A stretch of DNA of 64,000 bases from assembly GCF_014203425.1 (NCBI RefSeq), contig NZ_JACHJC010000001.1, positions 3,932,001 to 3,996,000 of the forward strand. Reading direction: 5' to 3'. How positions within the stretch are numbered: the stretch's first letter is position 1; each line of letters begins with the position of its first letter. The notes below the pieces were generated by a model. The model did not search any database, was not told the origin of the DNA, and worked only from the letters and a program-made list of their open reading frames with translations. A program made the translations under genes and the position numbers. Shown in pieces: positions 52,304 to 61,782 of the stretch. Source of the DNA: Micromonospora echinospora (GTDB lineage: Bacteria > Actinomycetota > Actinomycetes > Mycobacteriales > Micromonosporaceae).

Positions 52304-55084
52304 ATGTCGAGCCCCGCCGAGCGGTACGCCGCGGCGCGCCGCCGGGCCGCGCAGGCCTCCGCCTTCCCGGCCCTGGACGAATTCTCCCTGGATCTCGGGT
52401 TCGATCTCGACGACTTCCAGCGCGAGGCGTGCGAGGCGCTGGAGCGGGGCAGCGGCGTGCTGGTCTGCGCGCCCACCGGCGCCGGCAAGACCGTGGTGGG
52501 GGAGTTCGCGGTGCACCTGGCGCTGCGCGGCCGGCCCGGCGGCGACGCGCCGGCGGCCCGGCGCAAGTGCTTCTACACCACGCCGATCAAGGCGCTGTCC
52601 AACCAGAAGTACCACGACCTGGTGGACCGCTACGGCGCCGAGCAGGTCGGCCTGCTCACCGGTGACAACGCGATCAACGGCGACGCGCCGGTGGTGGTGA
52701 TGACCACCGAGGTGCTGCGCAACATGCTCTACGCCAGCTCGGCCACCCTCGAAGGCCTGGCGTACGTGGTGATGGACGAGGTCCACTACCTGGCCGACCG
52801 GTTCCGCGGCGGGGTCTGGGAAGAGGTGATCATCCACCTGCCGGAGTCGGTCACCCTCGTCTCGCTGTCGGCCACCGTCTCCAACGCGGAGGAGTTCGCC
52901 GACTGGCTGGTCACCGTACGCGGCGAGACCGCCGTGGTGGTCTCCGAGCACCGCCCGGTGCCGCTGTGGCAGCACATGCTCGTCGGCAAGCGGATGTTCG
53001 ACCTGTTCCACGACGCCGACGCCGCCCGCAAGCACGACGTGCACCCGGAGCTGCTGCGCTACACCCGGGACACGATGCGCCGGCTGGAGCTGGGCGAGGG
53101 CCGCAGCGCCGGCCCCGGCGGCGGGCGGCGCGGCCCGCGCTGGCGTGGCCCGATGCGCCCGGACATCGTCGACCGGCTCGACCGGGAAGGGCTGCTGCCG
53201 GCGATCCTGTTCATCTTCAGCCGGGCCGGCTGCGACGCCGCCGTGCAGCAGTGCCTCGCCGCCGGGCTGCGGCTGACCTCACCGGAGGAACGCGCCGAGA
53301 TCCGCCGGGTGGTCGAGTCCCGGGTCACCGCCATCCCCGGCGAGGACCTGTCCGTGCTGGGCTACTGGGAGTGGCTCGACGGGCTGGAGCGCGGGCTGGC
53401 CGCGCACCACGCCGGCATGCTCCCGGCGTTCAAGGAGGTCGTCGAGGAGCTGTTCGTCCGCGGGCTGGTCAAGGCCGTCTTCGCCACCGAGACGCTCGCG
53501 CTGGGCATCAACATGCCGGCCCGGTGCGTGGTGCTGGAACGCCTGGTCAAGTTCAACGGCGAGGCCCACGTCGACCTCACCCCGGGCGAGTACACCCAGC
53601 TCACCGGCCGGGCCGGCCGCCGGGGCATCGACGTCGAGGGCCACGCGGTCGTGGTCTGGTCGCCGGAGACCGACCCCCGGCACGTCGCCGGGCTCGCCTC
53701 CACCCGCACCTACCCGCTGCGTTCCAGCTTCCGGCCGTCGTACAACATGGCCGTCAACCTGGTCGGCAGCGTCGGCGCGGCGCCGGCCCGGGAACTGCTG
53801 GAGTCCTCGTTCGCACAGTTCCAGGCGGACCGGTCGGTGGTCGGCCTGGCCCGGCAGGTGCAGCGCAACACCGAGACCATCGAGGCGTACGGCGCGGAGG
53901 CCGCCTGCCACCACGGCGACTTCGACGAGTACTTCGCGCTGCGGGTGGCTATCGCCGACCGGGAACGGGCCATCGCCCGGCAGGGGCAGACCCAGCGCAA
54001 GGCGGCGGCTGTCGCCTCGCTGGAGCGGCTGCGGGTGGGCGACGTGATCCGGGTGCCGTCCGGGCGGCGGGCCGGCCTGGCAGTGGTGCTGGACCCGGCC
54101 ACCGGCGGGTTCGGCGAGCCCCGGCCGCTGGTGCTCACCCAGGACCGCTGGGCCGGGCGGGTCACCCCGGGTGACTTCACCACCCCGGCGGAGGTGCTGA
54201 CCCGCATCCGGGTGCCGAAGCACTTCAACCACCGCTCGCCCGCGGCCCGCCGGGACCTGGCCGCAGCGGTCAGCGGCACCGGACTGGACCGGCACGGCGG
54301 CCGGCGGGGCGGCCGGTCCCGCCAGGCGGCGGGGGAGGACCACCGGCTCAGCCAGCTCCGGGTCGAGCTGCGCGCGCATCCCTGCCACGCCTGCCCGGAC
54401 CGGGAGGAGCACGCCCGCTGGGCGGAGCGGCGGCGGCGGCTGGAACGCGACACCGAGGAGCTGCGCGAGCGGGTGTCCGGGCGGACCGGCTCGCTGGCCC
54501 GTACCTTCGACCGGATCGTGGCGTTGCTGACCGCGCGCGGCTACCTGGCCGCCGACGGCGAGGTCACCGACGCCGGCCGGACGCTGGCCCGGATCTGGAC
54601 CGAGGCCGACCTGCTGGTGGCCGAGTGCCTGCGCCGCCGGGTGTGGGACGGCCTGTCCCCGGCGGAGCTGGCCGCCGCCGTGTCGGTGGTGGTCTTCGAG
54701 GCCCGGCGCGACGTCGACGAGCGGGCGTCGTTGCCGCGCGGCGGGGTCGCCGACGCGGTCGACGAGACGCTCAAGCTGTGGGGCGACATCGAGGCCGACG
54801 AGGCCGCGCGCGGCCTGGCGGTGACCCGCGAGCCGGATCTCGGGTTCGCCTGGCCGATCTACCGGTGGGCGCGCGGCGAGGCGCTGGCCAAGGTGCTCGC
54901 CAGCGGGCACCAGATCGACGGGGAGATGCCGGCCGGCGACTTCGTCAGGTGGGCGCGCCAGGTGGTCGACCTGCTCGGCCAGGTCGCCGATTCCGGCGGC
55001 GCCTCCGCCGAGCTGCGCGGCACCGCGCGGCAGGCCATCGCGGCAGTCAACCGGGGCGTGCTGGCCTACCACGCCTCAGCCTGA
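52304..55084 (+). CDS. helY: DEVH-box RNA/DNA helicase HelY (Ski2/Mtr4-like)
   Basis: A superfamily 2 helicase of 926 residues. It has a Q-region DFQREACEAL, Walker A APTGAGKT (~residue 56), the DEVH box (VMDEVHYLADRF, ~157), motif III SLSATVSNAEEFADWL, motif V ATETLALGINMPARCVVLER and motif VI TQLTGRAGRRGID. A long C-terminal region (~500-926) holds the KOW/arch-like insert and the DSHCT domain (~780-926, LGFAWPIYRWARGEALAKVL). It is conserved downstream of tatC in actinobacteria and probably acts in RNA turnover. Confidence 0.95.
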   Translation: MSSPAERYAAARRRAAQASAFPALDEFSLDLGFDLDDFQREACEALERGSGVLVCAPTGAGKTVVGEFAVHLALRGRPGGDAPAARRKCFYTTPIKALSNQKYHDLVDRYGAEQVGLLTGDNAINGDAPVVVMTTEVLRNMLYASSATLEGLAYVVMDEVHYLADRFRGGVWEEVIIHLPESVTLVSLSATVSNAEEFADWLVTVRGETAVVVSEHRPVPLWQHMLVGKRMFDLFHDADAARKHDVHPELLRYTRDTMRRLELGEGRSAGPGGGRRGPRWRGPMRPDIVDRLDREGLLPAILFIFSRAGCDAAVQQCLAAGLRLTSPEERAEIRRVVESRVTAIPGEDLSVLGYWEWLDGLERGLAAHHAGMLPAFKEVVEELFVRGLVKAVFATETLALGINMPARCVVLERLVKFNGEAHVDLTPGEYTQLTGRAGRRGIDVEGHAVVVWSPETDPRHVAGLASTRTYPLRSSFRPSYNMAVNLVGSVGAAPARELLESSFAQFQADRSVVGLARQVQRNTETIEAYGAEAACHHGDFDEYFALRVAIADRERAIARQGQTQRKAAAVASLERLRVGDVIRVPSGRRAGLAVVLDPATGGFGEPRPLVLTQDRWAGRVTPGDFTTPAEVLTRIRVPKHFNHRSPAARRDLAAAVSGTGLDRHGGRRGGRSRQAAGEDHRLSQLRVELRAHPCHACPDREEHARWAERRRRLERDTEELRERVSGRTGSLARTFDRIVALLTARGYLAADGEVTDAGRTLARIWTEADLLVAECLRRRVWDGLSPAELAAAVSVVVFEARRDVDERASLPRGGVADAVDETLKLWGDIEADEAARGLAVTREPDLGFAWPIYRWARGEALAKVLASGHQIDGEMPAGDFVRWARQVVDLLGQVADSGGASAELRGTARQAIAAVNRGVLAYHASA

Positions 55085-55248
55085 TGGGCACTTCCGGTCA
55101 TTCGTAGACGGGAATCGACGCATCGCTGCGTCACTGCGGCAACACCCGGCGAACATTCGGGGGGCCGATGTAACCGCAGGTCAGTGGCTGCCCGATCATT
55201 GCCCGGGGCGCCGTGCTTCGCGCTCGGCCGATGTGAGGAAAGGGCGTC

Positions 55249-56136
55249 GTGGGCGAGATCAATCACTTTGAGTACGGGTGGATCACACCCGCGCTCAGCT
55301 ACGCGTTGTCAGTGCTCGGCTCGGCGCTCGGGCTGGTGTGCGCCGGACGGATCCGGACCGCCACGAGCGGCGGCCAGCGCGTCTGGTGGGGCCTGCTCGC
55401 CGCGTGGGCGCTGGGCGGCACCGCCATCTGGGCGATGCACTTCATGGCGATGCTCGGGTTCGCCGTCGCCGGCACCCGCATCCGCTACGACGTGCCGCTG
55501 ACGGCGGCCAGCACCGCGATCGCGGTGGCGGCGGTCGGCATCGGGCTGGCGATCGTGGGCACCGGCCGGCTCACCGTGCCCCGGCTGCTGGCCGGCGGGT
55601 TCTTCACCGGCGGCGGCGTGGCCGCCATGCACTACACCGGCATGGCCGCGATGCGCCTGGACGGCTCGCTCGGCTACGACCCGCTGCGGGTGACGCTGTC
55701 GGTGGTCATCGCGGTCGTGGCGGCCACGGTGGCGCTCTGGCTGGCGACGACCGTCCGGCGGGCGCTCGCCATCGGCGCGTCGGCGCTGGTCATGGGCGTC
55801 GCGGTCAACGGCATGCACTTCACCGGCATGAGCGCGCTGTCGGTGCACCTGCACGAGAGCCGCGGCCCGGCGTCCGGCACCGAGGTGAGCGGACTGCTGG
55901 TGCCGATCGTGCTGGCCGTGATCTTCGGCGTGGTGGGGCTCGTCTACGCGCTGCTCGCCGCGCCGTCGGACGACGACCGGGCCGGGGCCGCGTACGTCAG
56001 CTCGCGGCTCGGTGAGGCGCCGCAGACAGTCGCCGCCGAGCCCGCGCCGGACCCGGTCGGCCTGCGTGCCCGGTCGACGCTGGCGCAGCCCGGTGCCCAG
56101 TTCCCGTCCCGCCGCAACACCGACCGCCGCCCGTGA
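55249..56136 (+). CDS. MHYT-domain integral membrane protein
   Basis: A membrane protein of 295 residues with seven helices. The three MHYT-type motifs are IWAMHFMAMLGF, AAMHYTGMAAMRL and NGMHFTGMSALSV, whose His and Met residues are proposed to bind copper. In most bacteria MHYT domains are fused to GGDEF/EAL or kinase domains; here only a ~65-residue hydrophilic C-terminal tail follows. It could sense redox gases such as O2, CO or NO, but no partner is seen next to it. GTG 55249 is used. Confidence 0.9.
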   Translation: MGEINHFEYGWITPALSYALSVLGSALGLVCAGRIRTATSGGQRVWWGLLAAWALGGTAIWAMHFMAMLGFAVAGTRIRYDVPLTAASTAIAVAAVGIGLAIVGTGRLTVPRLLAGGFFTGGGVAAMHYTGMAAMRLDGSLGYDPLRVTLSVVIAVVAATVALWLATTVRRALAIGASALVMGVAVNGMHFTGMSALSVHLHESRGPASGTEVSGLLVPIVLAVIFGVVGLVYALLAAPSDDDRAGAAYVSSRLGEAPQTVAAEPAPDPVGLRARSTLAQPGAQFPSRRNTDRRP

Positions 56137-56269
56137 TCAACTGACCACTTTCGGTCACCCGGGCACCCGGCTGATCGACACCAGCTCGGGGAGTGGGGGG
56201 TCGACGGGCCTCGGACGCGGCGACGTCGGCCAACCGGTGGGGACCAGACGGCCGGGCGACGGGTGGCCG

Positions 56270-57193
56270 TCAGTCGCGGGACGTGGCCAGCGCGTCGACC
56301 AGGCGGCGGCACGAGCCGGCCAGGTTCCAGCGCTGCGCCAGCTCCAGCAGCCGGTCCGGGTCGGCGGGGGACGTCGGCAGCGCCGGGTCCAGCTCGGGCA
56401 GCGGCACGTCGGTGGCGACCCGGACCACCTTCGGCGCCACCGCCAGGTAGTCGCGGGCGGCGTCGAGCTTGGCGCGCAGCCCGGGGGCGAAGCCGGAGCG
56501 GGGATCGTCGAGCGCGGCCAGGATGCCGTCGAGCCCGCCGTAGCGGTCGATCAGCCGGGCGGCGGTCTTCTCGCCCACCCCGGTCACGCCGGGCAACCCG
56601 TCGCTGGGATCGCCGCGCAGCGCCGCGAAGTCGGCGTACCGGTCGGCGGGCACGCCGTAGCGGGCCCGCACCGCCGCGTCGTCGCAGTCGTCCAGCTTGG
56701 CCACGCCCCGCCCGACGTAGAGCAGCCGCACCGGGCGCGCGTCGTCGACGAGCTGGAACAGGTCGCGGTCGCCGGAGACCACCTCGACCGGGCCGGGCTG
56801 GGTCACCGAGAGCGTGCCGAGCACGTCGTCGGCCTCGTAGCCGGTGGCACCCACGGCGGGGATGCCGAGCGCGTCGAGGACCTCCAGGATCATCGGCACC
56901 TGCGGGGACAGCGTGTCCGGCACGACCTCGCCACCCTCGGGCGCGACCCGGTGCGCCTTGTAGGACGGCAGCAGCTCCACCCGCCACGCCGGCCGCCAGT
57001 CGTGGTCCATCGCGCAGATCATCCGGTCGGGCCGGCGGGTGCGCACCAGCTGGGCGAGCATGTCGAGGAAACCGCGCACGGCGTTTACCGGCTGGCCGTC
57101 GCCGGTCTTCGCCGCCGACTCGGGAATGCCGAAGTAGGCGCGGAAGTAGAGGCTGGGGGAGTCGATCAGGAGGATCGGCTGTCGGTGTGCCAC
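56270..57193 (-). CDS. 5'-3' exonuclease, flap-endonuclease type
   Basis: A stand-alone homologue of the DNA polymerase I 5' nuclease domain, 307 residues. Catalytic acidic residues are in LLIDSPSLYFRAYFG, MICAMDHD, GYEADDVLGTL and VSGDRDLFQLV. The helix-hairpin-helix is in GLPGVTGVGEKTAARLIDRYG with DPSDG before it. It probably acts on primers or flaps during replication and repair. GTG 57193 (VAHRQPILLIDS) is taken as the start because the first strand immediately follows. Confidence 0.93.
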   Translation of the reverse strand: MAHRQPILLIDSPSLYFRAYFGIPESAAKTGDGQPVNAVRGFLDMLAQLVRTRRPDRMICAMDHDWRPAWRVELLPSYKAHRVAPEGGEVVPDTLSPQVPMILEVLDALGIPAVGATGYEADDVLGTLSVTQPGPVEVVSGDRDLFQLVDDARPVRLLYVGRGVAKLDDCDDAAVRARYGVPADRYADFAALRGDPSDGLPGVTGVGEKTAARLIDRYGGLDGILAALDDPRSGFAPGLRAKLDAARDYLAVAPKVVRVATDVPLPELDPALPTSPADPDRLLELAQRWNLAGSCRRLVDALATSRD

Positions 57194-57292
57194 GGCGGCA
57201 AGCCTTCCACAGCCCTGTGACGAGATGGGGGAGGCGGCCGCCGGACCGGAAACCCGGACGCGCGCGGGGCGTCCGGTGCGCAGACTGGCGGG

Positions 57293-58378
57293 GTGAGTTT
57301 CGTACCCGGCCTGACCCTGGCCCGCCAGTTCCACGACGAGGTGGTGGGTCCGCTGCTGGCCCGGCGGCTGCCCGGCCTGCGCTACGCCGCCGGCCTGCTC
57401 GACGGCGGCTCCGAGCTGCTCGGCCTCGACACGCCCCGCTCCACCGACCACGACTGGGGGCCGCGTACCCAGGTCTTCGTGGGGAGCGCCCACGACGTGG
57501 CGCCGGTACGGGCGGCGCTGGACGCGGAGTTGCCGGCGCGCTTCCTCGGCTGGCCGACCCGGTACGCCGGTGGCCCGGCGGCACGGCTCGGCACCGTCCA
57601 CGCCGACGGTGACCGGCACGGCGTGACAGTGGACGAGCTGGGCGCGTGGTGGCGTGACCGGCTTGGCGCCGACCCGCGGGCCGGCATGGCGGTGGCGGAC
57701 TGGCTGGCGGCGCCGACGCAGCGGCTGGCGGAGCTGACCGGGGGAGCGGTGTTCCACGACGGGCTCGACGGGGCGCTCACCGCCGCCCGTGCCGCGCTGG
57801 CCTGGTATCCGGACGACGTGTGGCGGCACGTGCTGGCGTCCGGGTGGCAGCGGGTCGCGCAGGCCGAGCACCTTGCGGGCCGGTGCGCCGAGGTCGGCGA
57901 CGAGCTGGGCAGCCGGGTGGTGGCGGCCGGGCTGGCCCGGGATCTGATGCGCCTCGGGCTGCTGCTGCGCCGCCGCTGGCCCCCGTACGCGAAGTGGCTC
58001 GGCACGGTGTTCGCGACGCTGCCGGGCGCGGCGCCGGTGGTGGACGGGCTCGCCGCCGCGCTCGGTCCGGGCGACTGGGCGGCCCGCGAGCCGGGCCTGG
58101 TGCGGGCGCTGGAGACGGTGGCCGGGTGGACCAACGACGCCGCTCTGGCTCCGCCGGTGGACCCGGCCGCCCGGCCCTTCCACGACCGGCCGTTCCTGGT
58201 GCTCGACGCGGGCCGGTTCGTCGAGGCGCTGCGCGCCGCGACCACCGATCCGCAGTTGCGCGGCCGGCCGCCGGTCGGCGCGGTGGACCAGTACGTCGAC
58301 AACGTGGACGTGCTCACCCATCCGGGGCGGGCCCGCCGGGTGGCCGCGGCGGTTGTCGGTCCGCCCGGCCGGGCCTAG
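57293..58378 (+). CDS. DUF4037 family protein (nucleotidyltransferase-like)
   Basis: A soluble protein of 361 residues. The N-terminal part (GGSELLGLDTPRSTDHDWGP, ~residues 38-57) has the G-[S/G]...DxD pattern of minimal nucleotidyltransferases; DHDWG would carry the metal-binding Asp pair. The C-terminal two thirds is helical (WYPDDVWRHVLASGWQRVAQ; RDLMRLGLLLRRRWPPYAKW) as in the DUF4037 family. Function unknown; related folds adenylylate or nucleotidylate small molecules. GTG 57293 is 99 bases from the divergent exonuclease. Confidence 0.88.
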   Translation: MSFVPGLTLARQFHDEVVGPLLARRLPGLRYAAGLLDGGSELLGLDTPRSTDHDWGPRTQVFVGSAHDVAPVRAALDAELPARFLGWPTRYAGGPAARLGTVHADGDRHGVTVDELGAWWRDRLGADPRAGMAVADWLAAPTQRLAELTGGAVFHDGLDGALTAARAALAWYPDDVWRHVLASGWQRVAQAEHLAGRCAEVGDELGSRVVAAGLARDLMRLGLLLRRRWPPYAKWLGTVFATLPGAAPVVDGLAAALGPGDWAAREPGLVRALETVAGWTNDAALAPPVDPAARPFHDRPFLVLDAGRFVEALRAATTDPQLRGRPPVGAVDQYVDNVDVLTHPGRARRVAAAVVGPPGRA

Positions 58379-58506
58379 ACTGCGATCGGGTCGCAACGAT
58401 CAGCGACCGTCTATCTCGTCTCCGAGGGTCCGGGCCGCCCTTCGTGGGCGCCTCGCCGGCGAGAACGCCGCGGCGCGCGGCGTTCCCACCACCCGAGGAG
58501 AACCGC

Positions 58507-59871
58507 ATGCTGTCCAGAAGGAGCAGACTCCGGCTGCTCGGCGCGGCGCTGGCCGCGGCCGGGCTCGCCGTCGCGGCGGCGCTCGCCGTGCCCGGCCCCG
58601 CGTCGGCGGCGTCGCTGACCGAGGTGACGAACTTCGGCACGAACCCGAGCAACCTGCGCATGTACCTGTACGTCCCGGACACCGTCGCGGCCCGCCCCGG
58701 GCTGCTGGTGGTGAACCACTACTGCACCGGCAGCGGCCCGGCCATGTACTCGGGCACCCAGTTCGCGGCGCTCGCCGACCGGTACGGCTACATCGTGGTC
58801 TACCCGTCGGTCACGCGCAGCAGCAAGTGCTTCGACGTCTCGTCGCCGCAGGCGCTGCGCCGCGACGGCGGCAGCGACCCGGTGGGCATCAAGTCCATGG
58901 TGGACTACGTGCGGCAGCGCTACCCGGTCGACTCGCAGCGGATCTTCACCACCGGCACCTCGTCCGGCGCGATGATGACGAACGTGCTGCTCGGGGACTA
59001 CCCGGACGTGTTCCGCGCCGGGGCGGCCTTCGCCGGGGTGCCGTTCGGCTGCTTCGCCACCACGAACGGCTCGGAGTGGAACAGCGAGTGCGCCAACGGC
59101 CAGGTGCTGAAGACCCCCCAGCAGTGGGGCGACCTGGTCCGCAACGCCTACCCGGGCTACACCGGCGCGCGTCCGCGCATGCAGATCTGGCACGGAACCG
59201 ACGACGAGACGCTCCGCTACCCGAACTTCGGCGAGCAGATCGACCAGTGGACGAACGTGAACGGGCTGAGCCAGACGCCCGCGTACACGGACAGCCCGCA
59301 GTCCGGCTACACGCGCACCCGCTACGGCGGCACCGGCGGCACCGCGACCGTCGAGGCGATCAGCATGCAGGGCGTCACGCACAACCTGCCGGTGGACGCG
59401 GCCCAGGCCATCCGCTTCTTCGGCCTGGACACCGCGCCGCCGACCAGCCCGCCGCCCACCACGGCCGTGCCCACCACGCCCCCGCCCACGACGCCCCCGC
59501 CGACCACGCCGCCGCCCACCACGGCGCCGCCGCCCACGACGCCGCCGCCGTCGGGGGCCTGCCGGGTCGGGTACGTGGTGAACGCCTGGAACAACGGCCT
59601 CACCGCCTCGGTGACGATCACCAACACGTCCACCACGGCGATCAACGGCTGGAGCCTCGCGTTCACGCTGCCGAGCGGCCAGACGATCACCGGCGGCTGG
59701 AACGCCACGTACAGCCCGTCCAGCGGCGCGGTGACCGCCCGCAACGTCTCCTACAACCCGGTGATCGGACCGGGCGGCTCGGTGGACATCGGCTTCCAGG
59801 CCACCCACACCGGCAACGCCGGTAGACCCGGCTCGTTCACGCTCAACGGAAGCCCCTGCACGGCCGCCTGA
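58507..59871 (+). CDS. Secreted CE1/PHB-depolymerase-type esterase with CBM2
   Basis: A secreted modular enzyme of 454 residues: a signal peptide (LRLLGAALAAAGLAVAAALA, cleavage near ASAA), an alpha/beta hydrolase domain (~37-310), a Pro/Thr linker (~315-350) and a family 2 carbohydrate-binding module (~355-454). The catalytic Ser is in TTGTSSGAMMTN, the Asp in WHGTDDETL and the His in GVTHNLPVD; the oxyanion region is NHYCTGSG. The domain matches acetyl-xylan/feruloyl esterases annotated as PHB depolymerase family. The CBM2 starts with the typical CRVGYVVNAWNNGLTASVTI. Its likely target is ester groups on plant xylan. Confidence 0.92.
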   Translation: MLSRRSRLRLLGAALAAAGLAVAAALAVPGPASAASLTEVTNFGTNPSNLRMYLYVPDTVAARPGLLVVNHYCTGSGPAMYSGTQFAALADRYGYIVVYPSVTRSSKCFDVSSPQALRRDGGSDPVGIKSMVDYVRQRYPVDSQRIFTTGTSSGAMMTNVLLGDYPDVFRAGAAFAGVPFGCFATTNGSEWNSECANGQVLKTPQQWGDLVRNAYPGYTGARPRMQIWHGTDDETLRYPNFGEQIDQWTNVNGLSQTPAYTDSPQSGYTRTRYGGTGGTATVEAISMQGVTHNLPVDAAQAIRFFGLDTAPPTSPPPTTAVPTTPPPTTPPPTTPPPTTAPPPTTPPPSGACRVGYVVNAWNNGLTASVTITNTSTTAINGWSLAFTLPSGQTITGGWNATYSPSSGAVTARNVSYNPVIGPGGSVDIGFQATHTGNAGRPGSFTLNGSPCTAA

Positions 59872-59887
59872 CCGGCGCGCCGCCGTC

Positions 59888-59921
59888 GTGGCGGCATCAC
59901 CGGTCCGGGTGATGCCGCCAC
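59888..59921 (+). terminator. Terminator after the esterase gene
   Basis: GTGGCGGCATCACC (59888-59901) pairs perfectly with GGTGATGCCGCCAC (59908-59921) around a 6-base loop, 17 bases after the stop codon. Confidence 0.85.
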
Positions 59922-60012
59922 CCGGCCGCGTCCACGCCGATCGCAGCGGGCGCGGCAGGGCTGAGCCCGGTGGCGGACATCCTGATCACCGGGCCGTCGC
60001 CGCGCGAGCAGC

Positions 60013-60774
60013 TCAGGGAGTTCGAGTCGCAGCTGCGGGACGCGACGTCGTGACGCCGGCGTCCGGGACCCGCCCGGGGTGGGCACGGCCGGCCAGCCGG
60101 GCCGCGGCGAAACCGACCAGCGGGCGGTAGATCCGCACCGAGTCGGCGAGCGCGGAGAAGTGCGAACCCGCGTTGCCCGCGTGGTAGCGGGTGGCGATGT
60201 CCACCTGCTCGATCGGCAGCCCGGCGCCCACCGCGCGCAGCAGCACGTCCATCTCGTACTCGAAGCGGTCACCGGGGATCGTGACCAGCCAGTCCAGCAA
60301 CCCGGCCGGGTACGCCCGCAGGCCGGTCTGGGTGTCCCGCACGTCGCGCCCGGTCGCCAGCCGGAACGCGACCCGGGTCGCGGCGTTGCCGAACCGGCTG
60401 CGCGCCGGCACCTCGCCGTCGAAGCGGCGGACGCCGAGCGTCGTCGCTCCGGTGGCGCGCATCCGCTCGGCCACGCGAACCACGTCCTCCACGCGATGCT
60501 GCCCGTCGGCGTCCACACAGACCACGTCGTGTCCCGGGTGCTTCGCGGTGGCGTACCGGAAGCCGGTGCGCAGCACCACGCCCTTGCCCCGGTTGACCCG
60601 GCGGCGCAGCACCTCCGCGCCCCGGTCGCGGGCCGCGCCGAGCACCCCGGCGGCGGCCGGGCCGCTGCCGTCGTCCACGACCAGCACCCGCGCCCCGGGC
60701 AGCGCGGCCCGCAGGTCGGTGACCAGCGGCGGAAGCCGGTCACCCGGTCGGTACACCGGCACGAGCACGATCAC
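60013..60774 (-). CDS. Glycosyltransferase family 2 protein
   Basis: A GT-A type glycosyltransferase of 253 residues, starting VIVLVPVYRPGDRLPPLVTD. It has the DDGSG motif (VLVVDDGSGPAAAGV), the DXD-type DVVCVDADGQHRVED, and a C-terminal helix region (FEYEMDVLLRAVGAGLPIEQ). This pattern is like DPM1/GtrB-type enzymes that use polyprenyl phosphate, but it lacks long membrane helices at the C-terminus. GTG 60774 has GGGGAGG before it. Donor and acceptor are unknown. Confidence 0.9.
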   Translation of the reverse strand: MIVLVPVYRPGDRLPPLVTDLRAALPGARVLVVDDGSGPAAAGVLGAARDRGAEVLRRRVNRGKGVVLRTGFRYATAKHPGHDVVCVDADGQHRVEDVVRVAERMRATGATTLGVRRFDGEVPARSRFGNAATRVAFRLATGRDVRDTQTGLRAYPAGLLDWLVTIPGDRFEYEMDVLLRAVGAGLPIEQVDIATRYHAGNAGSHFSALADSVRIYRPLVGFAAARLAGRAHPGRVPDAGVTTSRPAAATRTP

Positions 60775-60857
60775 GGAACCTCCCCGGTCTCCTCGCCCGC
60801 CGGCACGCTCCGCCGGGTCGATCGGGGAGCGTCGTACCCCCGGCGGGCGGCGGCGAA

Positions 60858-61496
60858 TCACCGGCCGGGAGTGAGGCGTCCGATCCGGTCGGCCGCGCGG
60901 GCCAGCGCGCGTTCGCGGCGCAGCGACGCCTCCGGGGTACGCACGCCGAGATAGCCGAGCCGGCTGAGCGCCCGGACAGCACGCTCGCGCCGGGCCGGCA
61001 CCGGGTCGGGCGCGGTCACCGGCACGTCGGCCAGCGCCGGGCCGGACAGGCCGAGCACGCGCGCGGCGAGCAGCCGGACGCGGGGCAGGTGCCACGGGTG
61101 CGTGACCAGCCCGAGCGGGCGCCGCGCGGTGAACTCGGCCGCGCCGAGCAGCCCGTCCTGCATCGTGTGCGCCAGGTTCTGCAGCGTGGTGCGGGACCGG
61201 GTCTCGGCCGCCGACCGGGCGTACGCGTCGAGGCCGGCGTCGCGGGCCAGCGCCCGCATCAGCTCGCCCTCGCGGAATCCGGGCGGCGGGCCGGGCGCGC
61301 CGCCCGGGCCGTGCGGCCAGCCGCCGGTGAACACCACCCGGGCTCCGGGCGTGCGGCGGAACTCCTCGGCGTGCGCCCGGACGTACGCCACAGCGGCCTC
61401 GGTGCGCGCGACGCTCTCGGCGGTGAGCCGGTAGCCGTCGTCGCCGGCCACCACGCCGCGCCCGAAGACCAGCAGGACAGTGGCGGTCGGCGTCAT
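60858..61496 (-). CDS. YdcF/DUF218 family protein
   Basis: A protein of 212 residues with the DUF218 core: LLVFGRGVVAGDDGYRLTAE (~residues 7-26), ARVVFTGGWPHG, the conserved AAETRSRTTLQNLAHTMQ (SRTTxxN signature) and LVTHPWHLPRVRLLAARVLG. The family includes SanA and ElyC and is linked to envelope biogenesis, with no settled reaction. It lacks the N-terminal membrane helix of ElyC, so it is probably cytoplasmic. It is same-strand with the glycosyltransferase downstream, 83 bases apart. Confidence 0.85.
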   Translation of the reverse strand: MTPTATVLLVFGRGVVAGDDGYRLTAESVARTEAAVAYVRAHAEEFRRTPGARVVFTGGWPHGPGGAPGPPPGFREGELMRALARDAGLDAYARSAAETRSRTTLQNLAHTMQDGLLGAAEFTARRPLGLVTHPWHLPRVRLLAARVLGLSGPALADVPVTAPDPVPARRERAVRALSRLGYLGVRTPEASLRRERALARAADRIGRLTPGR

Positions 61497-61512
61497 CCCC
61501 TCACGGTACGTG

Positions 61513-61782
61513 TCACTCCTCCTCCGGCGGCCAGGGCGGCGCACCGACGCCGGTGATGCGTACCCCGCCCCACGGGTCCACCTCGGTCAGCCGGGCCCGG
61601 GTGACCCGCTCGCCGATGCGGACCTCCACGTCTCGGCGGCCGGAGCGCAGCAGCCGCACCAGGCGTGGCTCCGGCTCGACGCGCCCGGCCCAGTGGTAGC
61701 GCCCGTCGACCGGCTCCCACCGGCCGCCGGCGTGCAGCCGCACCGCCGTGCCGGCCACCTCGGCCGTGCCCTGCCAGGTCAC
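61513..61782 (-). CDS. DUF4873 domain protein
   Basis: A small beta-rich protein of 89 residues: VTWQGTAEVAGTAVRLHAGG, WEPVDGRYHWAGRVEPEPRL and ARLTEVDPWGGVRITGVGAP. This is the short DUF4873 domain, elsewhere fused to flavin monooxygenases or found beside them. The GTG start overlaps the TetR stop (GTGA), so it is co-translated with the regulator. The linkage with a divergent AurF-like oxygenase suggests a common oxidative pathway, by inference. Confidence 0.85.
   Translation of the reverse strand: MTWQGTAEVAGTAVRLHAGGRWEPVDGRYHWAGRVEPEPRLVRLLRSGRRDVEVRIGERVTRARLTEVDPWGGVRITGVGAPPWPPEEE

Noticed and set aside
59926..60052. Short plus-strand frame ending REQLREFESQLRDATS
   Set aside because: It could be the tail of a lost gene, but it is under 45 residues, has no convincing start and overlaps the 3' end of the glycosyltransferase gene.
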